This document shows positions 10,042 through 18,154 of a DNA stretch of 64,000 nucleotides, piece after piece. Under the pieces are notes generated by a model that searched no databases, was not told the origin of the DNA, and worked only from the letters and a program-made list of their open reading frames with translations. The translations under genes were made by a program, and so were the position numbers. Position 1 is the first letter of the stretch; every line of letters begins with the position of its first letter. The stretch covers positions 1 through 64,000 of the forward strand of contig JALXDL010000037.1 of assembly GCA_026990385.1 (NCBI GenBank), given 5' to 3'. This DNA comes from DRKI01 sp011051875. GTDB taxonomy: Bacteria > Desulfobacterota > Desulfobulbia > Desulfobulbales > Desulfobulbaceae.

Positions 10042-11127
10042 TCAGCCGACGCGGACCCGCCAGCCGTGCGGATCCTCCCGGTGGCCATACTGAATGGCCT
10101 GGAGCTCTTCGAAAAAACGTCTCGAGAGTTCACCGGTTTCACCGTTGTTGATTACGATGCTCCGGTCGCGGTAGCGGAGTTCGCCGATGGGCGAGATGAC
10201 CGCGGCCGTCCCGGAGCCGAACACCTCCTGCAGGGTGCCGTCTTCACTGGCCGCGACCACCTCGTCGATGGTGATGGGCCGCTCGCTGACCTGCATGCCC
10301 CAGTCCCTGCCAAGCTGCAGGACCGAGTCGCGGGTGATGCCCGGCAGGATGGTGCCGCCCAGGGGCGGGGTGATCAGTTCGCCGTTGATCACAAAAAAGA
10401 TATTGGAGGTCCCCACCTCCTCTATGTACTTGCGCTCCACCGCGTCCAGCCAGAGGACCTGGGAGTATCCCTTGCGCTGGGCCTCGGTCAGGGCCTTGAC
10501 GCTGGCGGCATAGTTGCCGGCGGTCTTGGCCTCGCCGACCCCGCCGGGCACAGCGCGGACATAGGTGTCCTCGACATAGATCTTCACCGGGTTGAAGCCC
10601 TCGGAATAGTAGGCGCCAACCGGGCTGTTGATGACAAAGAAAAGATACTCTTCCGAGGGCCGCAGGCCAAGTGCCGGCTCGGTGGCGATCATGGTCGGCC
10701 GAAGGTAGAGGGTGGCACCCTCGTTATCGGGCACCCAGTCCCGGTCCAGGTAGACCAGGGCCTTGAGGGCCTGCAGGGTCCGGTCCACCGGCACCCTGGG
10801 CATGCACATCCTGAGCGCCGACTGGTTGAGCCGCTCGAGATTCTCCCGGGGCCGGAACAGGTAGATCTGGTCGTCCTTTCCACGGTAGGCCTTGAGCCCC
10901 TCGAAGATGGCCTGGCCGTAATGAAAGACCATGGCCGCCGGATCGACGGAAAAATCCTGGTACGGCTGGAGGCGGGCGTCGTGCCAGCCCTTTTCCCGGT
11001 TCCAGTGCATCACGAACATGTGATCGGAAAAGAACTGGCCAAAGCCGAGGTTGTCCTGGTCGGGTTTTTCCCGGCGCTGCTCTCCTGTCGCCTTGTGGAG
11101 TACTATCTCCAGATCAGTACCTAACAT
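10042..11127 (-). CDS. ilvE: Branched-chain amino acid aminotransferase
   Basis: A 361-residue fold-type IV PLP enzyme that makes leucine, isoleucine and valine from their keto acids, with glutamate as donor. Family features: HYGQAIFEGLKAYR near residue 68, LYLRPTMIATE, the PLP-lysine segment GGVGEAKTAGNYAAS, and EEVGTSNIFFV with FGSGTAAVISP near the C-terminus. The length fits the mammalian-like BCAT subgroup (about 350-360 residues). It is a single gene, divergent from the PerM-like gene. Confidence 0.95.
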   Translation of the reverse strand: MLGTDLEIVLHKATGEQRREKPDQDNLGFGQFFSDHMFVMHWNREKGWHDARLQPYQDFSVDPAAMVFHYGQAIFEGLKAYRGKDDQIYLFRPRENLERLNQSALRMCMPRVPVDRTLQALKALVYLDRDWVPDNEGATLYLRPTMIATEPALGLRPSEEYLFFVINSPVGAYYSEGFNPVKIYVEDTYVRAVPGGVGEAKTAGNYAASVKALTEAQRKGYSQVLWLDAVERKYIEEVGTSNIFFVINGELITPPLGGTILPGITRDSVLQLGRDWGMQVSERPITIDEVVAASEDGTLQEVFGSGTAAVISPIGELRYRDRSIVINNGETGELSRRFFEELQAIQYGHREDPHGWRVRVG

Positions 11128-11219
11128 CTCTCTATCCCATGCAATCTCGTAAACCGATTTTCTTTTTACGCCGGAGCGGGTACAATGCGGAAAAAATCAC
11201 CCCCCCAACGTAACCTTCC

Positions 11220-12362
11220 ATGCAACCACGTGAGCCATTGGAAAATTCAGTTGCGAAGCCAAGCTCTCCCCCACCTGCCGACGACGACCGTCGCAGGCCC
11301 CTCCACCCGGTACAGGCCAGGTATTTCCTGTTTGTCTTCCTGCTCACCATCCTCCTGCTTGGCTGGGTCCTGTGGCCCTTCTGGCAGCTCCTGGTACTGG
11401 CATTCCTGCTGGCGGGTATCTTCAGGCCGATCTACAACTGGCTGTGCCGCTGGGTCTCTCCCTGGCTGGCCTCCTGTCTCACCTGTGCCATCATCGTGCT
11501 CATCGTCTTCGTGCCCCTGACCTTCTGCATCGGCGCCCTGTCAACCGAGGCGCTGAACATCTACCAACTTGGCAAGGACAGCAACCTGCTGCTGAAACTG
11601 CAACAGTTCATCCAGAATAATACATTGATAGGGCAGGCACAAGAAGTACTCGCCGGTTTTAATCTGAATTTCGAGCCTGCAGACGTCACCGGCCTGGTCT
11701 CCGACCTGAGCAAGATGGCCGGCCTCTTTGTCTATAACCAGGCCTCGGCCTGGGCCGCCAACATCCTGAGCTTTGTCCTCCAGTTCTGTATCCTGATCCT
11801 GGTGGCCTTTTTCCTGCTCATCGACATGGACCGGCTCATCACATTCCTGACCCGCCTCTCTCCCCTGCCCGACGACCAGGACGACCTGCTCATGCGGAAA
11901 TTTCTCGAGATCTCGGGGATCATCCTGGTTGGCAACGGGGTCAGCGGCGTGCTGCAGGGCGTGCTCGGCGGCACCTTTTTCGCCATCCTCGGCCTCAAGT
12001 CACCGGTCCTCTGGGGCGCGGTCATGGCCGTGCTTGCCTTTCTGCCCATCTTCGGCATAGGCCTGATCCTGCTGCCGACCGCCGGCATTCTGCTCATGAA
12101 CGGTCACACCATGCAGGCGATCATCACCGTGATCTTTTACGTGATCCTCTCTTTTTCCGTGGAATACCTGCTCAAGCCCAAGTTTGTCGGCAGCCAGGTC
12201 AAGATGCACACCCTCCTGGTCTTCCTGGCCATCATCGGCGGCATGAGCCTGTTCGGGGTACTGGGCATCATCTACGGCCCCTTGATCGTCACCGCCTTCC
12301 TGACCCTGTCCGAGATGTATATCAACGAGTACCGGCCCTATCTTGATCAGAAGACGGAATAA
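11220..12362 (+). CDS. AI-2E family (PerM-like) membrane transporter
   Basis: A 380-residue inner-membrane protein with 7-8 hydrophobic segments. An N-terminal tail of ~35 polar residues precedes a pair of helices, then a soluble stretch (about residues 115-175) before the remaining helices. The C-terminal signature of the family is visible: LKPKFVGSQVKMHTLLVF, then GGMSLFGVLGIIYGPLIV. Members include the E. coli AI-2 exporter TqsA and PerM; some act as sodium/proton antiporters. Substrate here is unknown. A TACAAT hexamer at 11181-11186 may be its -10. Confidence 0.85.
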   Translation: MQPREPLENSVAKPSSPPPADDDRRRPLHPVQARYFLFVFLLTILLLGWVLWPFWQLLVLAFLLAGIFRPIYNWLCRWVSPWLASCLTCAIIVLIVFVPLTFCIGALSTEALNIYQLGKDSNLLLKLQQFIQNNTLIGQAQEVLAGFNLNFEPADVTGLVSDLSKMAGLFVYNQASAWAANILSFVLQFCILILVAFFLLIDMDRLITFLTRLSPLPDDQDDLLMRKFLEISGIILVGNGVSGVLQGVLGGTFFAILGLKSPVLWGAVMAVLAFLPIFGIGLILLPTAGILLMNGHTMQAIITVIFYVILSFSVEYLLKPKFVGSQVKMHTLLVFLAIIGGMSLFGVLGIIYGPLIVTAFLTLSEMYINEYRPYLDQKTE

Positions 12363-12408
12363 ACATTCCGGCCGCAGGCGCAAGCCGATCCGGTTTCCCG
12401 GGTTCCGA

Positions 12409-12441
12409 CAAAAAAAGCCGGACAACTCGACGTTGTCCGGC
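12409..12441 (-). terminator. tRNA-Pro terminator
   Basis: GCCGGACAAC-TCGAC-GTTGTCCGGC (12417-12441), a perfect 10-bp stem. It is followed on the minus strand by a run of T and lies 25 bp after the tRNA. Confidence 0.85.
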
Positions 12442-12466
12442 GTGTCCGTCCCGGTGAGGATGGGAT

Positions 12467-12544
<78 letters not shown>

Positions 12545-12575
12545 TTCCCGGTAATTCCCTGAAAAAAGTGGGTAT

Positions 12576-12604
12576 CCAATACCGGTTTTTCCGATCCTGC
12601 GCAA
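12576..12604 (-). promoter_or_regulatory. Candidate tRNA-Pro promoter
   Basis: TTGCGC (12599-12604) and TATTGG (12576-12581) with a 17-bp spacer on the minus strand, 32 bp before the tRNA. Confidence 0.4.
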
Positions 12605-12623
12605 GCCTTTTTTCAACTTTCTC

Positions 12624-12652
12624 TTGACGGGTTTTTTCCTCTATGCTAATAA
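12624..12652 (+). promoter_or_regulatory. tRNA-Asn promoter
   Basis: TTGACG (12624-12629), 17-bp spacer, TAATAA (12647-12652). It is a strong sigma70-type match 60 bp upstream of the tRNA. Confidence 0.75.
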
Positions 12653-12711
12653 GGTTGCCTTGTAGCGCCGCGGCCGCTCAAGCTTGCGGCGTCGTACATC
12701 CAGAGTTCCGT

Positions 12712-12787
12712 TCCTCGGTAGCTCAGCTGGTAGAGCAGGTGGCTGTTAACCACCCTGTCGGGGGTTCGAGTCCCTCCCGAGGAGCCA
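12712..12787 (+). tRNA. tRNA-Asn (GTT anticodon)
   Basis: A 76-nt cloverleaf. Acceptor TCCTCGG pairs with CCGAGGA, the D-arm is AGCTCAGCTGGTAGAGC, the anticodon loop is CTGTTAA, and the T-arm is GGGGGTTCGAGTCCC. CCA is encoded (12785-12787). Confidence 0.96.
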
Positions 12788-13290
12788 GATTACAATCCGC
12801 CAATTTGGGCGGTTCTTAGTTAACGCAGAACCCCGACGGGTGACCCCGTCGGGGTTTTGTCGTTCCCACCCTGTTTCTCACGCAGGTACACGCCTCCACG
12901 CACCCTCGCCGATTCTCCGTTTCATGGCAACTCCTTCGGGGGCCCGCGCCGACCCCCCTCCGCCTTTGCGACCGAAAACCCGCACAAATCTCCTCCGGGT
13001 TCTCCGTTTCTTGTTCGCCGTCACTTGACAGGCCTACATCCAGAATCCTTTTTTCGCTGTGACGCAGCAGGCATGGTGTTTTCGGGCCTTGCAGCAGATC
13101 GCTTGTGAACTATGCGGGCTAGCCGCCATTGCGGTTCGGCAGCCCGCCCGACGGCAGGGCCGGGGCGGAAAGGGTGTCGCCGGCCCTGTCCCGAAAACAG
13201 CTCTCTCCCCGAACAGGTAACCGCGGACTCCGCCGGCCCGGCGAGGTCTTTTGCGCATAGCGCTTATCAACAAATTAATGGAGGTGCAGG
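12788..13290. other. Intergenic region between tRNA-Asn and the octaheme cytochrome
   Basis: About 500 bp. The first 70 bp hold the tRNA terminator. The rest is GC-rich with no supported gene; small open frames lack start signals. A perfect 9-bp stem, CAGGGCCGG/CCGGCCCTG (13155-13188, 16-nt loop), lies in the probable leader of the cytochrome gene. No integrase or attachment-site repeat was seen next to the tRNA. Confidence 0.6.
12829..12860 (+). terminator. tRNA-Asn terminator
   Basis: A 12-bp stem, AACCCCGACGGG with CCCGTCGGGGTT around TGAC, followed by TTTTGT. Confidence 0.9.
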
Positions 13291-14541
13291 ATGAAAAAAG
13301 GAAGGCGCTGTTTGTTGTTGTTGATCTCGATCGCCTGTTTTGCCGTCGCGGGTGTGTCCATGGCGCAGGCCAAGCCCTCGGCATGCGAGACATGCCATGC
13401 CAAGATAACCCCCGGCATTGTGAAGGATTTCAACCGGGGCAAGATGTCCAAGGCCCTGACCTGCATCGCCTGTCATGGCAAGAGCCATGTCAGCGAGAAC
13501 GATGTGGCCAAGGCCAAGCTGCCCACGATCAGCACCTGCAAGAAATGCCATGCCAAGCGGGTCAAGGAGTACATGGGAGGCAAGCACGCCCTGGGCCTGC
13601 TGCCGATCACGGCCTTTCCCGGCTTTGCCCACCAGCAGCCGCAGGCCTTCATCGCCGGCCAGAAAGGCTGCAACGGCTGCCACAACCTGGGCGTCACCGA
13701 CGAGAGTGTCCTGAACAGCAAGGTGCGCAAATACTACAGGTACGGCATGGACTGCCAGAACTGCCACACCCGCCATGCCTTCTCGAAAGAAGAGGCCCTG
13801 CAGCCGGAGGCCTGCAACAGTTGCCACACCGGCTTTGACCATGCCCAGTGGGAGATGTGGTTCCACTCAAAGCATGGCGCCGCCTATGTGACCGACCGTA
13901 AGGCCCACCGGGGCCCGACCTGCCAGGATTGCCACATGCCCGACGGCAAGCACGGCGTCATGACCGCCTGGGGCTTCCTGGCCCTGAGGCTGCCCGAGGC
14001 CGACAAGGAGTGGATGGGCTACCGGGTGACCATCCTACAGGCCCTTGGCGTTCTCGATGCCAATGGCAAGCCGACCAAGCGCCTTGACGTGGTCAAAAAG
14101 GCCAACATGGTCCGCCTGACCAAGGCCTCCTGGGATGCCCAGAGGGCAAAGATGGAGGCCGTGTGCCAGAAATGCCACTCTGCAACCTTTGCCAAAGAAA
14201 ATCTCAAGAATGCCGACCAGATGATCAAGGCATCGGACAAGATCCTGTCCCAGGCCATTGACCTGGTGGCTGGCCTCTACAAGGATGGCATCATCAAGGA
14301 AAAGACCAACCAGGCAACCTTCCCCTATCCCGACCTGCTGACCTTCTACGAGGTCAACACCACCATAGAGCAGAAGCTCTACGAGATGTTCATGGACTAC
14401 CGCATGAAGACCTACCAGGCCGCCTTCCACATCATGCCCGACTACACGACCTGGTACGGCTATGCCAAGATGAAACAGACCCTGGTCGAGATGAAGGAGC
14501 TGGCCAGGAACATGCGGGCAGCGGCCGGGCAGAAGAGCTGA
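13291..14541 (+). CDS. Octaheme c-type cytochrome, HAO-like
   Basis: A 416-residue periplasmic multiheme cytochrome with a signal peptide (basic start, hydrophobic core, cleavage expected after AQA at ~27). Eight CxxCH motifs are visible at residues 32, 58, 83, 127, 155, 175, 211 and 292. This count, the long helical C-terminus and the PDYTTWYGY segment fit the hydroxylamine oxidoreductase family. Members oxidise hydroxylamine (or hydrazine) or, in forms lacking the tyrosine cross-link to the catalytic haem, reduce nitrite or hydroxylamine to ammonium. The reductive role is more likely in an anaerobe, but this is inference. A GGAGG site lies 8 bp before the ATG. No quinol-dehydrogenase partner gene is adjacent. 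Confidence 0.85.
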   Translation: MKKGRRCLLLLISIACFAVAGVSMAQAKPSACETCHAKITPGIVKDFNRGKMSKALTCIACHGKSHVSENDVAKAKLPTISTCKKCHAKRVKEYMGGKHALGLLPITAFPGFAHQQPQAFIAGQKGCNGCHNLGVTDESVLNSKVRKYYRYGMDCQNCHTRHAFSKEEALQPEACNSCHTGFDHAQWEMWFHSKHGAAYVTDRKAHRGPTCQDCHMPDGKHGVMTAWGFLALRLPEADKEWMGYRVTILQALGVLDANGKPTKRLDVVKKANMVRLTKASWDAQRAKMEAVCQKCHSATFAKENLKNADQMIKASDKILSQAIDLVAGLYKDGIIKEKTNQATFPYPDLLTFYEVNTTIEQKLYEMFMDYRMKTYQAAFHIMPDYTTWYGYAKMKQTLVEMKELARNMRAAAGQKS

Positions 14542-14550
14542 TGCACCACT

Positions 14551-14650
14551 CGTTCCCCGGTTTCTTCCGGGGAACGACACCTGCACGGACATGGGCGATC
14601 CCTGTCCGGAAGTCGTCAGGGGGGCGGGCAGCCGTCCGCCCCCCTGTGTT
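14551..14650. terminator. Convergent terminator region
   Basis: Two perfect hairpins lie between the convergent cytochrome and radical SAM genes. One is CGTTCCCCGG-6 nt-CCGGGGAACG (14551-14576); the other is CAGGGGGGCGG-8 nt-CCGCCCCCCTG (14617-14646), followed by TGTGTTT. Neither has a strong T-run. Together they probably end both transcripts. Confidence 0.55.
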
Positions 14651-14686
14651 TACCCCTTGGAGCCTTACCGGTTCCGGTGCCCGGGC

Positions 14687-15688
14687 TCAGCCGGCAGCGG
14701 AGCCGGCCAGGGCCCTGTACAGTTCGCAGGCCAGTGGTCGGGCCGCGGGGCTGTAATGGCCCCGGCTCGGGCAGTCACCGGGACACCTGGAGGCAATGGC
14801 ACAGGCGCCACAGTCTGCCGACGACAGCCTGATCGCGGTCAGCGGTTTGCCGGCGGCAGGGCGCGGAGCGTCCAGGGTGCCCAGGGAGAAGAACGGATCA
14901 TACATGGTCTGGCCGCAGGGGTAGAGTTCGCCCTCCGGGGTCACGGCAAGGCTCTGGCCGACAGCGGCATGGCAGAAAGGCTGTTGCTTGTTGTCCGGGC
15001 GCCGCTTGTCGCGCAGCAGGTCCAGCTCCCGCAATGCCACGGGAACCCGCCGTCCCTGGTTGACCATGTCCAGGACCGCTGCCAGCCGGGCCACCCCCTG
15101 GCGCAGCGCGGCCGGAGAGGGCGGCCGGATCCCCCCTTCCTGCGCCCGCCCCTTTGCCACCAGCAGGTCAAGGCCGATGCCGCGGCAGTGGGCATAACCT
15201 GCCAGCATGAGCGCCAGCCTGTCCAGGAACAGGACATTTTCCGCACTCACCACCGTTGTCACCCGGAAGGGAATCCCGCGGGAATCCAGCAGGGCAAGCC
15301 CGCGCAGGGTCTGGTCGGCCCCGCCCCGCAGCCGCTCCTGTATCTCCGGTGTCCCGTCCAGGCTGACCCCCACCCGGATCCGGAAAGATCTCAAGATGCC
15401 AACCAGCTCCTCGGTGAGCAGGGTCGCGTTGGTCTGGATGGCCACCGAAGGCGGGCAAGCCATCTGTCGGCACCGCTGCCCGATGCGGCGGATCTTCTCC
15501 GGAACCAAGGTCGGCTCGCCGCCGGTGATCTGGACATGCCGCGGCCCTGATGCCGCCGCGACCAGGTCCAGGGCCCGCTCCAGGACCCTGTCCGGCATGT
15601 CACGGTGCCCCCCTGCCCCAAGGTAGCAGTAGGAACAGCGCAGGTTGCACCGACTGGTAACGGCCAGGATGAGATACCTGGTCTTCAT
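14687..15688 (-). CDS. Radical SAM/SPASM-type enzyme
   Basis: A 333-residue radical SAM protein. The cluster-binding motif CNLRCSYC is at residues 14-21, followed by ITGGEPTL (the GGE motif, near residue 54) and IQTNATLL. The C-terminal part has the cysteine pattern of auxiliary iron-sulfur (SPASM) domains: an FCHAAVG cysteine, YPCG, then CGAC, CPGDC and a last cysteine near residue 321. Relatives include anaerobic sulfatase-maturating enzymes and peptide-modifying enzymes. No sulfatase gene and no obvious precursor peptide is adjacent, so substrate is unknown. The start ATG at 15688 has only a weak ribosome-binding site. Confidence 0.85.
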   Translation of the reverse strand: MKTRYLILAVTSRCNLRCSYCYLGAGGHRDMPDRVLERALDLVAAASGPRHVQITGGEPTLVPEKIRRIGQRCRQMACPPSVAIQTNATLLTEELVGILRSFRIRVGVSLDGTPEIQERLRGGADQTLRGLALLDSRGIPFRVTTVVSAENVLFLDRLALMLAGYAHCRGIGLDLLVAKGRAQEGGIRPPSPAALRQGVARLAAVLDMVNQGRRVPVALRELDLLRDKRRPDNKQQPFCHAAVGQSLAVTPEGELYPCGQTMYDPFFSLGTLDAPRPAAGKPLTAIRLSSADCGACAIASRCPGDCPSRGHYSPAARPLACELYRALAGSAAG

Positions 15689-16225
15689 GACACCATCCGG
15701 GGCAAAACTTCCGGAGACGCTTCAGCAGCCCTCTTCACCTCTTGCTTCTCCCATGGCGCCACGTTCGACAGCTTCCGATCCCGCCTGACCGATCCGCCCG
15801 GTCCTTTCCCATCCACTTCCCAGCAGATATCCAGGCGCACCCTCTCTGCAGCCGGGATATTGAGGCCGACGAGTCGACCTGCATGTCTGCCCTCTCCTTG
15901 GGCAGGAGGTTGATTCTCAGTAAATGGGTGGTGCAGGACCTGCCACCGAATGTGAAACCCAAGACAGACCGCTTATCCAAGAGCTGCCGGCGCTGTATGG
16001 CAGGAAGGGCGAATTAAGTTTCGTCATGAACTACTTTTTTGCTTGACACCTGGCCACCTCCCAAGTGGCAAGATATTATTTTTCTATAATTATATTATAC
16101 TTGTTATTCACTTTATCACGGACGCCCGCCTGATTTGTGCATGGTTATTACTTTTGGGCATTCATTTATTTGGGAGTTTCCCGGCAAATTGCTTTTGGTC
16201 GTCATTTGAAGAGGCTTGGAATTTT
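15689..16225. other. Left boundary of the AT-rich island
   Basis: About 540 bp without a supported gene. Base composition changes from GC-rich to AT-rich near 16070. It contains repeat copy A (15908-16067). A minus-strand 81-codon frame at 15735-15980 overlaps the repeat and has no start signal, so it is not called. Confidence 0.55.
15908..16067 (+). repeat. 160-bp direct repeat, copy A
   Basis: It aligns almost without gaps to 16828-16987, best in the core CTGCCACCGAATGTGAAACC to GCTTGACA. In this copy the part matching the attC-like half site is degenerate (GGGTGGT in place of GTTTAGT), so it may be a decayed cassette end. Confidence 0.8.
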
Positions 16226-16780
16226 CTATTGACTACAGGTGCGGTCGGTCAGATGGGCATCAAGCCATGAGCGCAGCCTTTTCGCCTCTTCTCTCTTCAG
16301 ATAGCCGCCAATCGTTACATATGGAGTGTTCTTTTCTATAAACCAGAAGAGCTTTTCAGTATGAAACAGAACTTTTACGCAAAATCCTTTTGTTGTTGCC
16401 GAGCTGATGGCGGGAGTAGTTTGCCTCCTATACACAACAAAAGGTACGACACTGAAACCTTTTATCTTTTTCAGAGAAAACCGTCTCTTTCTCGGGATAA
16501 TATTAAGAAACTTTTCGACAATTATCATGTCGCCATTGTTGATTTTTACCACCTGACCAAAAGAAAACCACTTATACCATTGATTCAAAAAGAAAACCGC
16601 AAGCGGTAAACAAGGTAATGGCATGAGCATAACAGGCCACGGAGCATCTCCCGTAACAATAATCAACTCAACAAGTACCATAAACAGGAGCATAAAAACG
16701 CTCCAAAACAACATGTCCAAGGAAACTTGACTCTTGGACAAAATGATGTGTATCGTATTCCGATCAAGTTCTTTCAGCAT
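16226..16780 (-). CDS. Cassette-type membrane protein, 184 residues
   Basis: Not recognised. Two hydrophobic helices (about residues 22-45 and 50-66) are followed by a soluble C-terminal domain of ~115 residues rich in basic residues and short strands, a layout resembling bacterial PH-like membrane proteins; that comparison is tentative. The ATG lies inside the attC-like core GTTATGC and has no ribosome-binding site, as is common for integron cassette genes. Codon use is AT-rich compared with flanking housekeeping genes. Repeat copies A and B lie on either side. Confidence 0.65.
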   Translation of the reverse strand: MLKELDRNTIHIILSKSQVSLDMLFWSVFMLLFMVLVELIIVTGDAPWPVMLMPLPCLPLAVFFLNQWYKWFSFGQVVKINNGDMIIVEKFLNIIPRKRRFSLKKIKGFSVVPFVVYRRQTTPAISSATTKGFCVKVLFHTEKLFWFIEKNTPYVTIGGYLKREEAKRLRSWLDAHLTDRTCSQ

Positions 16781-16852
16781 AACACAAGGGGCTCAAAGGT
16801 GGCCCAACCCTCATCCTGCTGATCAGGGGTTGAGCCTCATTAAGTGTTTAGT
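16777..16852 (-). repeat. attC-like site 2
   Basis: On the plus strand GCATAACAC (16777-16785) and GGCTCAA (16790-16796) pair with TTGAGCC (16830-16836) and GTGTT (16844-16848). The core-like ends are GCATAAC and GTTTAGT. A larger bracket is also possible: GCATAACAC at 16777-16785 is perfectly complementary to GTGTTATGC at 16985-16993, which overlaps the stop codon of the upstream gene. Read on the minus strand, the R'-like end GTTATGC contains the start codon of the next gene. Confidence 0.5.
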
Positions 16853-16987
16853 ACAGAATCTGCCACCGAATATGAAACCCAAGACAGGCCGCTTGTCAAA
16901 GAGCTGCCGGCGTGCAGGGCCGGAAGGGCGTATTAAGTTTCGTCACGAACTATTTTTCTTGCTTGACAACCGGGGGCCCTCTAAGTG
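16828..16987 (+). repeat. 160-bp direct repeat, copy B
   Basis: Same orientation and length as 15908-16067. Its left 25 bp overlap the attC-like hairpin, and its right end abuts the stop codon of the 16988-17428 gene. Both copies contain AGTTTCGTCA, a T-rich stretch and TTGACA near the right end. Confidence 0.8.
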
Positions 16988-17428
16988 TTATGCCAATTCT
17001 ATAGTTATGAGATTTCGAGCCCAAGCACGCTGCCCATTTCCACCTTTAAAATAAACTGTCCCATCTTGGCTAATTGATGAAATAATATACTTTTTTTCTG
17101 ACACATCATTCTTTTTTCTGACACGCACTCCAGGCTTTAATTGTTGTTCCTTAATTACATTGAAGTTTAATTGTGTCAAAATATCATCAATAACAGCATC
17201 CCCAACGATTCTGCTCATTCTCGATATATCAATGCCAAATTTTTTTGCCAATTTAATCTGTTTTTCAGTTGGAGAACCAAGATCTTCATTACCCCAAAAA
17301 TATTTTTGGATATGTTCTTCAATTTTTGCCGCTGCTACGCTGACAGTATCATTTTTGACATCAATTCCATTTTTTTTACAAAATAATATTTGGCTCGATG
17401 ATGTCTTTTTTATATCTGGGAATTGCAT
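16988..17428 (-). CDS. Hypothetical 146-residue partner of the GIY-YIG gene
   Basis: Not recognised. It is soluble and lysine-rich. An N-terminal helical half includes GSPTEKQIKLAKKFGID, and a helix of the form MSRIVGDAVIDDILTQL follows. The C-terminal ~40 residues (KPGVRVRKK, YIISSISQDGTVYFKGG) look like a small beta-barrel of SH3 type, a pattern guess. It starts 4 bp after the GIY-YIG stop codon, so the two are surely co-transcribed. It may be a DNA-binding partner, antidote or substrate adaptor; the sequence does not decide. Confidence 0.7.
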   Translation of the reverse strand: MQFPDIKKTSSSQILFCKKNGIDVKNDTVSVAAAKIEEHIQKYFWGNEDLGSPTEKQIKLAKKFGIDISRMSRIVGDAVIDDILTQLNFNVIKEQQLKPGVRVRKKNDVSEKKYIISSISQDGTVYFKGGNGQRAWARNLITIELA

Positions 17429-17432
17429 AATA

Positions 17433-18008
17433 TTATTCTGATATCGCTACATGTTTCTTTTTTTCATTCCGTTTAATTTTTCCTTCTTTCATCAATATGC
17501 CAAGAATACTATAACTCAAATAGTCTTTAGAGCCTCCACCATAGTCGGATTGCAGCCCTAGGTACTTAGCTGCATCAGAATTTTTTATTCCTTCAGGGTT
17601 TGCCTTTGCAAGTTCCATTACCGCAGACTTGATAAGTTCAAGTCCCATTTGTGCTTTCTCATAACATCCATCTGGAACATTAATCTTTACACGTTTGCTA
17701 ATATTATTTGGGTTTGGACGAATCTTATTTGTTAGCAAACCACCATATTTTCTAATTCCAAAAGCTGCAATAAGTTCTGCCTCAAGTTTTAACGCCTGTT
17801 CTTCTGTAAGATTATCTGCGAGAACAGTATGAATCAGCTTCAAACCAGATTCATTTATCTCCTTTATGACCTCTCCTTTTTCGGAATCATCAATCTTAAT
17901 CTGATGTTCCCATGCTCTATTTCCCGTCCCCTTACCAATATAAAACGGCTTTGCGGGTTTTTGGCGTGGATCTTTCAACGCATATACATAAAAAGGATTC
18001 CGTGGCAT
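17433..18008 (-). CDS. GIY-YIG nuclease domain protein (LEM-3/COG3680-like)
   Basis: A 191-residue protein with an N-terminal GIY-YIG domain: FYVYALKD (residues 6-13) stands for GIY, FYIGKGTGNRAWEH (about 22-35) for YIG plus the catalytic arginine, and LEAELIAAFG carries the metal-binding glutamate. This is the LEM-3-like subtype rather than UvrC or intron nucleases. The C-terminal ~80 residues are a separate helical, basic region, possibly for DNA binding. It is the first gene of a two-gene unit. An attC-like GTTATGC core lies 13 bp upstream of the ATG. Role in defence or DNA processing is inferred only. Confidence 0.75.
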   Translation of the reverse strand: MPRNPFYVYALKDPRQKPAKPFYIGKGTGNRAWEHQIKIDDSEKGEVIKEINESGLKLIHTVLADNLTEEQALKLEAELIAAFGIRKYGGLLTNKIRPNPNNISKRVKINVPDGCYEKAQMGLELIKSAVMELAKANPEGIKNSDAAKYLGLQSDYGGGSKDYLSYSILGILMKEGKIKRNEKKKHVAISE

Positions 18009-18021
18009 ATCAATTTACCAG

Positions 18022-18091
18022 GCATAACGACCAAGCTCAGGGGCAAGCGAAATTTACAGAAAGGAGCTTTGCAATACCTGAGGCGTTGGCA
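18022..18091 (-). repeat. attC-like site 1
   Basis: On the plus strand GCATAAC (18022-18028), then CCAA and CTCAGG (18031-18041), pair with CCTGAG (18077-18082) and TTGG (18086-18089). The inner GCAAGC can pair with GCTTTGC. On the minus strand the ends read TGCCAAC ... GTTATGC, both near the attC core consensus, and the AACGCCTCAGG segment resembles the 5' end of Vibrio attC repeats. It separates the 18155 gene from the GIY-YIG gene. Confidence 0.5.
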
Positions 18092-18154
18092 ACAATGATG
18101 GACTTCGAAAAACCGCCGTGCCAGCTTGTCCCATGCAGCGATTTATTATAACTT

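Noticed and set aside
12788..13290. A genomic-island attachment site at tRNA-Asn
   Set aside because: No integrase gene and no repeat of the tRNA 3' end was seen downstream.
15735..15980. A possible precursor peptide for the radical SAM enzyme
   Set aside because: The frame overlaps the repeat copy A, has no ribosome-binding site, and lacks the leader and core pattern expected of a modified peptide.
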